The notes: generated by a model from the sequence alone, not told the origin. A stretch of DNA of 64,000 bases from Sclerotiophoma versabilis (GCA_012274445.1 JAAROD010000093.1:186001-250000), one strand, 5' to 3'. Counted from the first letter of the stretch, positions 43,275 to 53,428 are shown. A program made the numbers and translations.

Positions 43275-43343
43275 CCGTGCACGGACACCATCCGGGTCAG
43301 GACACCGATCGGGTCACCCCACCAACTTTATACCACCTTTTGA
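41916..43343 (+). CDS. pogo/Fot1-like DDE transposase Y, 3' end replaced
   Basis: 475 aa as read. A psq-type helix-turn-helix (TLRRAAAIYNAPYSTLHARY) and a CENP-B/Tc5-type HTH (ELDARGFAPRL, VGINWPNTFVKRRPDL) are followed by the DDE domain: YNFDETGFMMG, LLLIDGHESH and LQPLDVGCF, the last two Asp 35 residues apart (DD35D). Unlike F1, X and Z, this transposase has no LINE after its GIVSFD motif, where the P-x-N target residues are absent. The last 24 codons run into element Z, so the natural C-terminus is lost. The catalytic part looks intact. Confidence 0.82.
   Translation: MPQQQYQSTPLREAAIQLALQAIKQDATLTLRRAAAIYNAPYSTLHARYTGRPARANCTQSQQNMDQTEEDVIAEYIIELDARGFAPRLAAVADMANSLRAERNMGHVGINWPNTFVKRRPDLKVKFNRKYDYKRALFEDLEIIQGWFGLVANVKAKYGIQDDDTYNFDETGFMMGQISTGAVVTGSERRGRPKAVQQGNREWTTVIQGINGTGRAIPPFIIFKGRNHLSAWYKENNLPYDWVIGVSENGWTTNKLGLDWLKHFNAYTKTRTQGVHRLLLIDGHESHNSLDFQQYCKEANIITLCMPPHSSHLLQPLDVGCFAPLKKAYGRQAKNLMHNHITHITKTEFLPCFIDAYKETFTSSNIQGGFRGAGIVSFDPERVIMGLDVRLRTPPLPTVEDTPWQSQTLSTTLQLGSQSTLVQERIQRHASSSPTSMVEAFEKLAKGAATVPVPCTDTIRVRTPIGSPHQLYTTF
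43275..43322 (+). repeat. left terminal repeat of element Z
   Basis: After TA (43273-43274) it reads CCGTGCACGG, as in F1, then GGACACC(A/G)TC(C/-)GGGTCA-type units in two copies with 17-nt spacing. The shared first ten bases show that Z and F1 are related families. Confidence 0.7.
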
Positions 43344-43366
43344 CCCCCCTATAACTTAACACCACA

Positions 43367-44496
43367 ATGACGTTACAAAGCGCCCTTACGGAGAAAAAGA
43401 AACTGAAGCCTGGCGCTTCTTTTTCGTACCGGGAACTTGCCAAAAAACATACTTGTTCCTATACTACTTTGACGGAGCAACACAAGGGTCGGAGAACGTC
43501 CCGTGCAGAATCCCACCGTTATCAACGTCTCCTACACCCACGCGATGAGGCAGAGCTTGTACAGTATATCAGAAGATTCACAGAGAGACACTGTCCACCT
43601 AAGAGGCAGATGATCATCAATTTCGCGATCCCCTTGTGTCGTTGGGAGCCCTCAGATAGGTGGGTTACCCGACTCCTTCACCGGAACAACCACACTCTTA
43701 CTACTGCCTGGACTACCCCTATGGAGGGGGATCGTCACAACGCCAATTCTGTTATAAGATACCAGCTCTACTTTCATCTTCTACACAGCAAAGTAGAGGA
43801 GTTTGATGTCCTTCCAGAGAACACTTACAATATGGATGAGAAGAGATTTATGATTGGAGTGATTAGTAAGAGTAAGAGAGTCTTTGATAAAGTACTACAC
43901 AAGGAGAGGAGGTTCAAGCAAGCCTCTCACGATGGTAATCGGGAGTGGATTACCGTGATTGGTTGTATATGTGCCGATGGGACGTGCCTCCCCCCAGGGG
44001 TCATCTTTTCAGCTGCCGGAGACGACATCCAAGCTAACTGGGTGAGGGATATTGACCCAGAAACGCACTCAATTCACTTTGGAGTATCGAATAATGGTTG
44101 GACGAAGGACGATCTAGGTGTTGCTTGGCTAGAACAGATCTTTGATCCCTTTACTAAGCCAAAAGCTCGGAGAAACCACAGACTACTGATCCTTGACGGC
44201 CACGGCAGCCACGTGACAAGAAGATTCATTAACTACTGTGATCAGCATCAAATTCTACTACTAGTCTTCCCTCCGCACGCGACCCATACGCTGCAACCCC
44301 TGGATGCGGCGTGCTTCAAGCCTCTGAGTCAAAACTACTCTAACCAACTCCTCCAACATCAATATACTACTGAAGGACAGCTCCCAGTCAATAAGGCAGA
44401 CCTTGTAAGCCTATTCTGGCCTGCTTGGGTCGATACCTTCACCAATAGGTTGGTGTTGAGCGGGTTTGAGTCCACTGGTATCAACCCACCAAACCC
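43367..44496 (+). pseudogene. pogo/Fot1-like transposase Z, cut by a truncated LINE
   Basis: The frame is open from the ATG at 43367. HTH (SYRELAKKHTCSYTTLTEQH) and CENP-B-type segment come first, then the DDE domain with YNMDEKRFMIG (the usual Gly is Arg), LLILDGHGSH and LQPLDAACF. The gene is close to F1 in length and sequence. After ESTGINPPN (N376) the frame passes straight into LINE sequence, RASHSMD, from the reverse transcriptase (copy D). The C-terminal part and right end of Z are missing. The LINE junction falls on the same residue number as in F1. Confidence 0.82.
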
Positions 44497-45698
44497 CCGG
44501 GCCTCGCACTCGATGGACACCAACGTCGAGCTTCTAGCAGCAGATTTGAGGCAGATCAAAGCATGGGAGACGCTAACAAGGTCACCTTTGCCCCAGAAAA
44601 GCAAGAAATGATACACCTAACTAGACAGCGAAGCACCTACGCCCCTCCCTGCGTAGTAGACGAGCAGCTCACAATCTACCCAATCCCTCCAGGCGGTGAG
44701 CACAGCCAGCCAGCCCTGCGGTGGCTGGGAGTTTGGTTTGACCGCAGACTCACCTTCCGACGACACGTTGCCACGCGCACTGCGAAAGCTGCCAAGGTAG
44801 CCTACCACATACGTAGCCTAGCTAGGACTACCTACGGGCCACCAGCAAGTTCCCTCCGCAAGGCCACTATTGCCTGTGTGTACCCATCACTTCTATATGG
44901 GACTGAATGCTGGTACAGAGGCAGTACTAAACAGTCACAAGTCCTTAAAATAGACAAGCCACAAGTGGTCAGTGCCTATGTTGGGTGGCACATAGCTGCT
45001 ATGGACAAGACACTAGCCATAGCTGCAAGAGGTATCCTGCCAGCGTGGAGAACAACTCCAACAGCTGCACTCTTCTGAGATGCTGGACTGCTACCAGCAG
45101 CAGTAGCACTAGAAGAAGCCAAGCTCAGATTTGCAGTACACCTGCGCACTATAGATGCAGACCACCCTCTCACTAGGCGCACAGTAACACATATAATAAC
45201 TAGAGGCGTAAAGACTGGACAGGTCCGGCGAGTTCAGACTAAGGTACAACAGATGGCCTCCCTTCTGCCAGAGATCCCCAGGGCCACACTCACAGCGCCT
45301 CACTACTCAGCTGGCTGCCGAGCAGACCCAACGCTTGGCATAGATAAGAAGACTGTTGCCGAGGCCTTCTGTAAATGGTGGGTCCAGCTCCCACCGTCAG
45401 ACGTTACCATCTTCTCAGATGGCTCAGAACAGTATACAAAGGAAGGCGAGAAGCGAGTCACGTATGGTTTTGCAGTGTATCAGAACAGACAGCAACTGTA
45501 CAACAGCCGAGGGTCGCTTAGTCCTACCTCCCATGTCTTTGATGCTGAGGCAGTAGGAGCATGGAGAGGCCTCCAGTACACAATAAGACAACCGGAGCTT
45601 AACACACGTCGTATCTGGCTGTGTATTGACAGCACCTCAGTTATATGGTGCCTCAGGGGCATCGCATCCTCTACCTCCCAGTGGGCCTTCCTGGAGTG
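44497..45698 (+). pseudogene. truncated, older LINE, copy D
   Basis: Matches copy B from just after the YADD motif (55452) to the RNase H region (56653) over the same length, about 1.2 kb, but with many substitutions. It carries an early frame change (about 44563) and CGA to TGA at 45076, after TPTAALF. It begins in transposase Z and ends abruptly at a minus-strand piece of element W. It lacks the LINE 5' part by truncation and the 3' part by a later rearrangement. It shows that the LINE family has used this target for a long time. Confidence 0.88.
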
Positions 45699-46065
45699 GC
45701 TCTGGTTGGCGCTTAACAAACGTACTGGGCCAGTTTAGGCCAACATGGCCTAGACCGCGCTCAGCGCGCAAAGAATTGGCCATATCAGCCACAGCTGCAA
45801 GCCGAGGGGAAAATCCTCGCGCGACTAGCTCAAGTATATGCTTAACAATCACCTGCTCCTCAGTATTGGTTAGGTTCCGTGAGTTGGCCATAGTATCAGT
45901 GCGTAAAGGTCGTCCAGCGCGTCGGTCGCGTAGTGTAGTTTCAGGGACCTTGTAGATAGCTGCAGCGCGTCGCAGGGGGAGCTTTGCGTCTCTTTTAAGA
46001 GCTTCAACTGCAAGCTGTACCTGAGCTTCCTTTAACGCGTCTAGTTGGCGTTGTTGGCGAGGCAT
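45699..46065 (-). pseudogene. N-terminal piece of transposase W
   Basis: Starts at MPRQQRQLDALKE (46065), with a HTH (LPLRRAAAIYKVPETTLRDR) and a CENP-B-type segment (ELVARGFSPRL, VGLNWPSTFVKRQPE), then stops at the junction with LINE copy D. It closely resembles transposase Y. No DDE domain is left, so it is a fragment. Confidence 0.82.
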
Positions 46066-46091
46066 TGGTAGAAGAGTGGTGTTGTGGTGTG

Positions 46092-46141
46092 GTCTTGGCA
46101 AAAGTGCGCGGCTCGCCTGTGTGCGCGGCTCGCCCGTGAGG
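46092..46141 (-). repeat. terminal inverted repeat of element W
   Basis: Outer end next to TA (46142-46143). Read inward it gives CCTCACGG and two GCGAGCCGCGCAC motifs spaced 17 nt, then TTTTGCCAAGACCACACC. Same layout as the ends of X, Z and F1. Confidence 0.7.
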
Positions 46142-46143
46142 TA

Positions 46144-46650
46144 CGTTAGATACATCTAACTTATAGATTTAATTAGGTATATAGCTAGAATAACATAGCT
46201 AGAGGTCTCAAAGCCTACTTAAAACTAAAACATTTCTCTCTTATTCCTTTATAACGCTATGTTAACACTAAGGAGATGACTTTAAGGGGCGTATAATAGA
46301 AATCAAGCTTCAAAAGTGTTGTTCTTATAATCTTCAACTAGCTCTCCACAAAGATCTACGCATCATGATAGATCTTTCCAATGGCTGAAATCTAAATATT
46401 TCTATCCTTCACAATTTATAGTAGTTTATAGTGGTGTTGCAAAAGCATTCAAGTAAAACGCTAACTCTTATGGGGTAGACGGTATGCTTGGGTTGAACGG
46501 GTTACTTGTGAGCTACGGCAGCACCTTCTCGGTATATGTACATATTCGGCTACGTATTCACCGGTCCAATACATACAGAGCCGTTCGGACAACCCTGGAT
46601 AGCGCCTCCATCCGCTGTTATGCAAGGAACAAGGCACTAAAGCCCGTTAA
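46144..46650. other. AT-rich spacer
   Basis: No supported gene and no recognisable transposon end. It is AT-rich and probably decayed. Confidence 0.4.
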
Positions 46651-46830
46651 TCACATATTCAGGTGCATTACGGAGCGACTCACAGAAAGATCCCCACCGT
46701 TGCAGGTGAAGTGTTTTGGGGGGCAAGGAGCTTGGCGCTTAATAAGGCTACTCTGCTGACCGTTGGCTGGGGCAGCGTTTACGGCCCCAACTGCGAGCAG
46801 AGTAGTCAAAAGAGATTTGGAGAACAACAT
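46651..46830 (-). CDS. small secreted protein with dibasic site
   Basis: 59 aa from the ATG at 46830. Residues 1-20 are a signal peptide (MLFSKSLLTTLLAVGAVNAA), followed by a short propeptide ending in KR (residues 32-33), a typical Kex2 site, then QAPCPPKHFTCNGGD with two cysteines. The reading frame ends soon after, so a 3' exon or truncation is likely. It lies in transposon-rich DNA between decayed elements. It may be a remnant of an effector or surface-protein gene. Confidence 0.5.
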   Translation of the reverse strand: MLFSKSLLTTLLAVGAVNAAPANGQQSSLIKRQAPCPPKHFTCNGGDLSVSRSVMHLNM

Positions 46831-48229
46831 TTTGATAGTTGTAGAAAGACAGTAGTTAAACGTGGTGATGTTGGAGCTGAGCAAGTTGAATTTATTGATT
46901 AGATGAAAAGGAGTTCTCAATTTACTTGGTTACAATAAAGCTGGTCAACCAGCATCTTAAATACACAACGTTCTACCTAATCTAATCTCAATAGGGGAGA
47001 AACATACTGAGCAGAAGCATCCGGACAGGTCCGGTTATCCGGTCAAGCCGGCTGCAAGTCCAGAATCACAAGATCTAAGCATTCGTTCTCTTATAATTGC
47101 TCCGATAGGCGTATCAATTTGATTGTTCAAGTGGTATACCGATTATTTGGTTTGAGTTGTTTCTTAGTAAGTGACTCCGCGTTTTATAGAGAACTGGGAC
47201 GATGAGTCCCTACTGGGCATAATGAGGGCACTGGCAATTTCTTGAAGATTGATGAACGAGAGCTTGGACAAACAGACTGCTAGTGCAGCGGCAAAGGCCC
47301 AAGTTCGTGAGCAGACGCGCAATCCAAAGCGTAGAACCCGTTCCGCGGCTTCCGTGAGACAAATTAGTCAAAATCTCAATTGGAGGACACTTTTGTTAGC
47401 GCTCACTAAAATATCAACTAAAGCCGGTCTGTACATAGAGGCAGAGCGCGTAAGGCTATCCTGGGAGAGGACAGTACCCACACCAGAACGGTCAGTTGCT
47501 GAGGCGGTCTTTCCTTTTCTGGACCTGTGTGCAGTTTTTCTAGAACTATGCCTGAAGTAGAAAAGACAGCGCCTCTAGGTTGTGCGTGGTTGTCTATCCC
47601 ACCACAACCTCTGACGTAGTTTACAAGCGTGGCGTCCACCCCACCAATTTTGACTACTTTCTGAACTCAAATCAATCATATCTTAAGCTTGAGAAGCTTT
47701 CTAGCCCTCAAATGAAGCTGACATACAGCTTACTACCTCCTCTCTTAATCGAAACTAGATCAGGTCTTTGATGTGCCTCGAAAGGCGACCGACGCGCTAC
47801 CAAACCTCCCCGACACGATTGTTAGCTTAACTCGAAGAATATACCCTAGCAGAGGAGGGGATAACTGCTAGAAATGTACTGGACATGGATTAGCATGAAC
47901 TTTTGCTAGCTCTGTCAGCTATTCGCGATATGGCGAATAAGCCGCTGGCTGCGCGACTCTATAGTGTCCTACTGACACAGGGGATGCTTGGTGACCTGCA
48001 GCAACAGTTACGGCAATTGACAGATGTTTTTTGATACCTTTAAGATAAGACTTTTAAACAATCGACTTCTTAGCTGTTGTGTGTTATGCTTAATAGTGCT
48101 TAGGCATAGCTAAATAGTGAAAGCCGAAAGAGCTACTGCAGCGCGTGTATAGAATTGTGATATATTGCCTATCTTGGACACAGGGTGAGATAGTCTATAG
48201 AATAGTATCTCACAAAAATTCCCTGTACT
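46831..48229. other. AT-rich spacer with possible transposase relic
   Basis: No intact gene. Around 47905-48035 the plus strand reads NVLDMD, a stop, then HELLLALSAIRDMANKPLAAR, which recalls the CENP-B-type segment of pogo transposases (LDARGFAPRL, DMANSLRAER). This could be a heavily decayed fragment. Confidence 0.3.
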
Positions 48230-49095
48230 TTACGATTTCGGCGTCGTTCCCAAAGACTCCGGGTAGAAAATCGATGACGGGAGTAGGAACTGCAGCCTCA
48301 CACTGCTGCTATTAGCATTTTTGCAGTCCACGTGATATTTGACTGTAGTCCGACATACGTGGTTCACCAACTTTGCCCGATAGCCAAGCTCGCGGATGCT
48401 GTATTTTTCACCAGCCTTTACAATTGCCTTGTACACTGCGTGCGCATCGTCGGCTGAGCCCCAAAGCTCGTAGCCTCGTTCACCAGATACTCCTTGGCGA
48501 AGAGCTAGGAATTTTATTCCATTAATGGACATCCACTTAGCGTGCAGGAAGTACAGATCGGTGATCCTTGATCCGGTCGCAGCTTCCACCACGCGGACGC
48601 TCTCGAGGCCTTGAATCTGGAATAGATACCAGTCATTGGTCACATTTTCCAACGTACAGTTAAACTTGCGCCTGCCGTGTTCATGCTGAATTGGGCCCAA
48701 ACAATTCCGGGGCCAGATGTGTACAAGTAGTCTTCCTCGTCAAGCTTCATGACAGGACCTTCGCCCATAACAATCTCGTCGTCTCGGCACATGATAGAAT
48801 GCTTTGCTGTGTATTGCTTGAAGTTGGGCCAGTGGTTTGTTGAGAGAAATTCCAAAAACGCCTTTGCTTCAGGGCCACGGACTCTGAGTTTAAGGGCCTG
48901 GGACCAATCACCAATGTAAGCAGTTGTCTTGAAAGAAACGCTCTCATCGATCCAACCAGTGAAGGCATCAGCCTCGAATGAGCTTATGAAGCGTGTGTAA
49001 GTCCTAACATGCGGAGCGATTGGAACCATGGGCGCAGCAGGTAGCACCGACTCTTGGAAGGAGGAGCTTCTCGCGGCATCTTTGGGATTCGACAT
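48230..49095 (-). pseudogene. GcvT/LigM-like folate-dependent methyltransferase, broken
   Basis: Two adjoining minus-strand frames. The first (49095 down to about 48665) has TYTRFISSFEADAFTGWIDE, TAYIGDWSQALKLRVRGPEA and YLYTSGPGIVWAQF. The second (to 48230) continues with NDWYLFQIQG, LRQGVSGERGYELWG and ELGYRAKLVNHV. Together they follow the aminomethyltransferase (GcvT) fold as in LigM/DesA-type O-demethylases, which move a methyl group from lignin-type methoxyaromatics to tetrahydrofolate. A one-base frame change separates the parts near 48680, and the sequence loses similarity after LVNHV, so the C-terminal barrel is missing. It is likely a dead gene or a captured fragment within the transposon island. 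Confidence 0.65.
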
Positions 49096-49563
49096 AATAA
49101 ATATAGTCTAGTATATCTTTGCAAAATGAGTAACAGCAGAAGCTGTATGAGTCTCGGTGATGATTCCTCCAGAGGATAGCTTCCCTGCGATGTGTTATAT
49201 AGTGCAAAACACGGAGTTACCGCAGACGAGCAGCGGAGAACCCATGATGTCCGTAAAGTAGCGGCTCCTCAGTCAATCCGAGATCCGATTGATCTGGGTC
49301 AGGCTATGTTCTGGCACCCGGCATCTGCGGAACTCGGCGTAAATTCTGTAGGTGGAAATGACAGGTATTGTTTGGGATGACATCGACTGGCTCTACTTAC
49401 CAAGCCACACTGTATGCAGCCTTGTCATGCATAGAATACTAAGTAGACCTTTCTACAGCTTCATCTACGTGCCTTTGGTCATGTCTGTTAACGCTACCCA
49501 CATACCGAAGTACTAGGATCTGTACTAAAGTGTGAAAAAGCTACGCTCCGAGGTACAGCCGAG
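49096..49563. other. spacer, left flank of element F1
   Basis: No supported gene. It is the upstream flank of the broken GcvT-like gene and ends at the TA used by element F1. Confidence 0.4.
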
Positions 49564-49565
49564 TA

Positions 49566-49609
49566 CCGTGCACGGTCACTCATTGCGCACGGTCACTCAT
49601 TGCACACCC
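49566..49609 (+). repeat. 44-bp left terminal inverted repeat of F1
   Basis: Begins CCGTGCACGGTCACTCATTG after TA. Identical in inverted orientation to 58566-58609 and to the repeat at 31771-31814; similarity stops after ACACCC. Two CACGGTCACTCATTG motifs are spaced 17 nt. Confidence 0.92.
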
Positions 49610-49656
49610 CCCCACCATTCATCCCATCTTTTCACCCCCTATATCTCAACGCCACC

Positions 49657-50787
49657 ATGTCTGTTGAGGCTGCAATTCAAGAGTTAAATACAGCTGATTC
49701 AGCTAAAGATATTTCGTATAAGAAGTTAGCTGAAAAACATGGTGTATGCCGATCAACGTTAGCCCGCCGAGCAAAGGGCATTCATACGTCGCGTCAGGAC
49801 AGTGCACTCAACAAACGATTACTCCACCTACAAGATGAGGCAGAGCTAGTAGAGTATATCAAAGAACTCACAAAGAGACACCTTATGCCTACAAGGCAAA
49901 TGGTGATCAATTTCGTGACTCCACTAGCTGCGTGGGAGCCCTCAGATAGCTGGGTTACTCGCTTCCTTTATCGCAACCAGGACACGCTTCTTACAGCCTG
50001 GACCACCCCTATGGAAACAGGCCGTCACAAGGCTGATTCTGGTGATAAATACCGCCTCTACTTTGAGCTTCTGCACCAGAAGATGACCCAGTATGACGTT
50101 GAGCCTGAGAATACCTACAATATGGATGAGAAAGGCTTCGCTATTGGGGTCACAGGCAGGAGCAAGAGGATCTTCGATAAGCTACTGTTTGGCAAGAAGC
50201 AGTTCAAGCAGTCACTCCACGATGGCAACCGAGAGTGGGTGACGTTGCTGGCTACTATATGTGCCGATGGATCTCACCTGCCTCCAGGCATCATCTTTCC
50301 AGCTGCTGGCCGAGCTATACAATCAAGCTGGGTACACTCAATTAATCCAGAAAAGCACTCTATCCACTTTACTACTTCAACAAATGGCTGGACAAATAAC
50401 GACCTAGGATTAACGTGGCTTGAGCAGGTGTTTAATCGCTACACCAAGGCCAAAGCTCAGACAAAGTGGAGGCTACTCATCATTGACGGCCACGGCAGTC
50501 ATGTAACTAAGGACTTTATCGACTACTGTGATAGCCATAAGATTCTGCTTATGATCTTTCCCCCACATGCTACACATACTCTCCAGCCGTTAGACGTAGT
50601 CTGCTTTAAACCTCTAGCTCAAAACTACACCAAAGAACTCGATTTACACAACCATACAACCCAGGGGTGGGCACCTGTAAAGAAGAGCGATTTCTTCTCA
50701 CTATTCTGGCCTGCCTGGGTGAATACCTTCACCGAATCGTTAGTGTTGACGGCCTTTGAAGCCACAGGTATCCACCCACCCAACGCC
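49657..50787 (+). CDS. transposase F1, N-terminal and DDE part
   Basis: 377 codons belong to the transposase (ATG at 49657 in the context GCCACCATG); the open frame then runs on through LINE-type element A to a stop at 50952. A psq-type HTH (SYKKLAEKHGVCRSTLARRA), a CENP-B-type segment, and the DDE domain with YNMDEKGFAIG, LLIIDGHGSH and LQPLDVVCF (DD35D) are all intact. The split occurs right after ATGIHPPNA, at the end of the catalytic domain. The rest of the gene is at 57687-58457. A product of about 431 aa with all catalytic residues could still be made; whether it works without the C-terminal coiled coil is unknown. Confidence 0.87.
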
Positions 50788-51629
50788 ACCCGAACATCAA
50801 CTTTTCCAGGTCAGCGAAAGGTCGATATCCATCGATTTTTCGTTAAAACACGACTCAAATGCCTTCTTAAATCTGTTTCCCAACGTCCTCTCTCCGCTGC
50901 AGGCGTTGTGGCAGGCGCGCTGGCCTCTTTTTGTCTTTCAGCTCTTCGCTGAGCTGAAATCTTTTCAAAATGGCCCGTGCGCCACTCAGATTTTCACGTT
51001 CGGTCGAAGGCCACAACCACCAGCAAGACAAGGAGACAGCCTTGACACTCCTTGTTCTTGCAAGATATGGGCATCTGCCAGGCCTAAACACAAAGGCTCT
51101 CCACGCGAAGAGCTACGGCACGATCCGACAGAGCACCGGCTCTTAACTCGCAAACAAGGCAGCCAGCATGGCCTTACATTTGACAACTCTCGGGGATAAA
51201 GAAGAAGGACAAGCCTGGCTCTGCCTTCCTACTACACCTATCTCCTTCGACACAGGCATGGCCAAGCCTAGTACAAAGGCTCTCCTCGCGCAGAGCCACG
51301 GCTTCCGATTCGACAGAGCACCGGCTCTCTACACCCACCTACTCTTTCCTACTCTCTCTTACGGCACTCCACTGCCTCTGAATACACACAAGGGATCCAC
51401 CCTAATGTACACACACTGCTCAGTCTCCCCAACTGGACGGGGAGCTGTAGTTCTGAAATGGTAGCAATACCCGCGCAGGCAAGAAATGCTTTCTAAGGTA
51501 GTGTGTTAGCACTGTAATTCCATAGCTTAGCACGTCGAATATGCCCTTCGGGAGGCGAGATGGTGGACTTGATCCCCATCAACTAGACGTAAAATGAATA
51601 CCAACCAACCAACCAACCCACCCAACGCC
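50788..51629 (+). mobile_element. short non-autonomous element A sharing both ends with the LINE
   Basis: 842 bp. It starts CGAACATCAACTTTT (LINE: CGAACACCAACTTTT) and its last 220 bp (51408-51629) match the LINE 3' end at 57465-57686 with a few changes. The middle is unrelated to the LINE, has no long frame and carries an imperfect 60-bp direct repeat (51083-51143 and 51267-51328, each ending CGACAGAGCACCGGCTCT). It probably moves with LINE proteins, like a SINE. Confidence 0.75.
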
Positions 51630-51772
51630 GAACACCAACTTTTCGATTTTTGGGTTACCTTTCTAGAGGCCCTAAAAATCCCAGCAACTGAACAAGCTCA
51701 CTTCGCTGATTCAGGGAGTACCTCTAACGTCCACCAAGCACCCTGCGCTGTAGCGCAAAGGAGCTTGCCAGG

Positions 51773-53428
51773 ATGGCAGAGTCTCCCTCCTCCCAGCACA
51801 CAGGGTCCCCAGACTACGAGATCCCTCAGCAGCTGTATACACGCGCCCCAAGACGGCCCCAGGAGGACGTGCATCATCATGCACCCCTTCTGCGCAGCCA
51901 GAACCCCGGTGGGGGTGCTCCCAAACCTCGAGTCTCTGATGCTGTTCAACGCCACATCGCTGAGACTCAGAAAACTGCCCAGCTCTGGAACACTATCACT
52001 ACGGCTTTTGCAACATTGGCAGACCAACACGCAGCGAGTTACACTAACCCGCAAGAAGCCAAGATTGCTGAGGAACTGCAGCAGAGAGTTATCCAGGCTC
52101 TAACCTCTCTCAATCTAAGCAACTCTCCTTCTAGCTCTCGCTGGAGCAGTGACACCAGTCACAGCAACCCCAGGAGCCAAGAGTCGGGACGCCGCTCTTG
52201 GGCGGACGTAGCCAGAGACCCCCAAAACTCAGATAGGGGTGGCAACCAACCCCTGAACCCTGCTAGGTCTCGGCCTAGCCCGCCAGCTAAGCCAAAAGAA
52301 GACAATCGAATCTTCATATCCATCTCTAACCCAGCAACACGACTGCGACAACCCTCACCCTTTGCAGTGAGGCAGGCAATTTGCAAAAGCATAGAAGGAA
52401 TCACCCTTAGAGACATACCTACGGCATCACCAATCAACACAGGCTGGGCGATTACCCCAGCAAACCAGAGAATTCGGGAGCAACTCCTAACTCAAGAAAA
52501 CCAGGGACTTCTAGTAAGGACGCTAGACGGAGACGCGGTGAGGATCCCAGAACACTGGATCAACTACGCGGTACAAGGAGTACCCAGCTCTTTCCGGGCC
52601 CTCGACGGCACAGAACTACCGACCACTACCCAGCTGGTAGAGGAAGAGGTCTACTCGCAAACAGGCAAGCAGCCAGTCAGCTGCAGGACCTCACGGCATG
52701 GGGCGAATCAGAATGGCCTCACTACCTGGATTGTTTCATACAAAGAGCCAGTCCGTTCGTTCCAGCTCTTTGGCACCAGCCAGTTTTCAAAGAAGATCCA
52801 CAAACACCCAACCATACAGCGACATAACCCAGGCTGCCAGGGCTACTGCAACGCTGCCCGCTGTACCCGAGTAGCCCGCTGTGCACAGTGCGGTGACCGT
52901 ACGGATAGACACCAAGGACAGTACGGGGACAGTTGCCCCCACAAAGCTGTGTGTGCTAACTGTCACGGCCCTCATCCAGCTGGCCACTCTAACTGCCCTG
53001 CTGCCCCTCGTCGGGTTCGTGGACACATCATCAAGCCCACAAAGACTGAGATAAAGGCTATCCGTCGCGCAGGCAAGATAGCACAGCAACACCTCTACAG
53101 GACAGTTGAAGAGAGCCGTAGACAGGCTACACTTCAGCCTGAGACTACTCCCTTAGAGGCATCAGAGACAGAGCCTCCCCGCCCTTCCACCCAGAGGCAA
53201 GTTGGAGAGGGCAGGGCTTCACTTCCTACAACTGCTGCCTCCTACACATCCTCTTCTACTGCGAGCAGAGAAAAGAGACCAAGGCGGGCGGCCACAGGCC
53301 AGAGAAACCTTAATGTAGGACAACTGTCTGCCGGCAGCATTCGTCCACAACCAACTATCCACACTGACCCGTCCACCTCGGAGAGAGAAGACGCCAGCAT
53401 GAGCGATGACCCGCCATCATCATGCTAG
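51773..53428 (+). CDS. LINE ORF1 nucleic-acid-binding protein, copy B
   Basis: 551 aa starting at MAESPSSQHTGSPDYEIPQQ. The first 330 residues contain helical and Pro/Ser/Gln-rich parts and a conserved central block (IFISISNPATRLRQPSPFAV, residues about 182-201). Cys/His knuckles occupy about residues 353-410 (CQGYCNAARC, CAQCGDR, CANCHGPHPAGHSNC), followed by a basic segment (KPTKTEIKAIRRAGK) and a Ser/Thr-rich tail. I/Tad-clade ORF1 proteins bind the element RNA. The stop codon overlaps the ORF2 start (ATGCTAG), suggesting coupled translation. A 169-codon frame overlapping its start (51594-52103) continues the transposase frame and is discussed separately. Confidence 0.9.
   Translation: MAESPSSQHTGSPDYEIPQQLYTRAPRRPQEDVHHHAPLLRSQNPGGGAPKPRVSDAVQRHIAETQKTAQLWNTITTAFATLADQHAASYTNPQEAKIAEELQQRVIQALTSLNLSNSPSSSRWSSDTSHSNPRSQESGRRSWADVARDPQNSDRGGNQPLNPARSRPSPPAKPKEDNRIFISISNPATRLRQPSPFAVRQAICKSIEGITLRDIPTASPINTGWAITPANQRIREQLLTQENQGLLVRTLDGDAVRIPEHWINYAVQGVPSSFRALDGTELPTTTQLVEEEVYSQTGKQPVSCRTSRHGANQNGLTTWIVSYKEPVRSFQLFGTSQFSKKIHKHPTIQRHNPGCQGYCNAARCTRVARCAQCGDRTDRHQGQYGDSCPHKAVCANCHGPHPAGHSNCPAAPRRVRGHIIKPTKTEIKAIRRAGKIAQQHLYRTVEESRRQATLQPETTPLEASETEPPRPSTQRQVGEGRASLPTTAASYTSSSTASREKRPRRAATGQRNLNVGQLSAGSIRPQPTIHTDPSTSEREDASMSDDPPSSC

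Noticed and set aside
38751..45698. RIP as the cause of decay
   Set aside because: A TGG-to-TGA change in X and CGA-to-TGA in LINE D fit C-to-T changes, but the 7-kb arms are unmutated and several lesions are indels, so active RIP is not supported.
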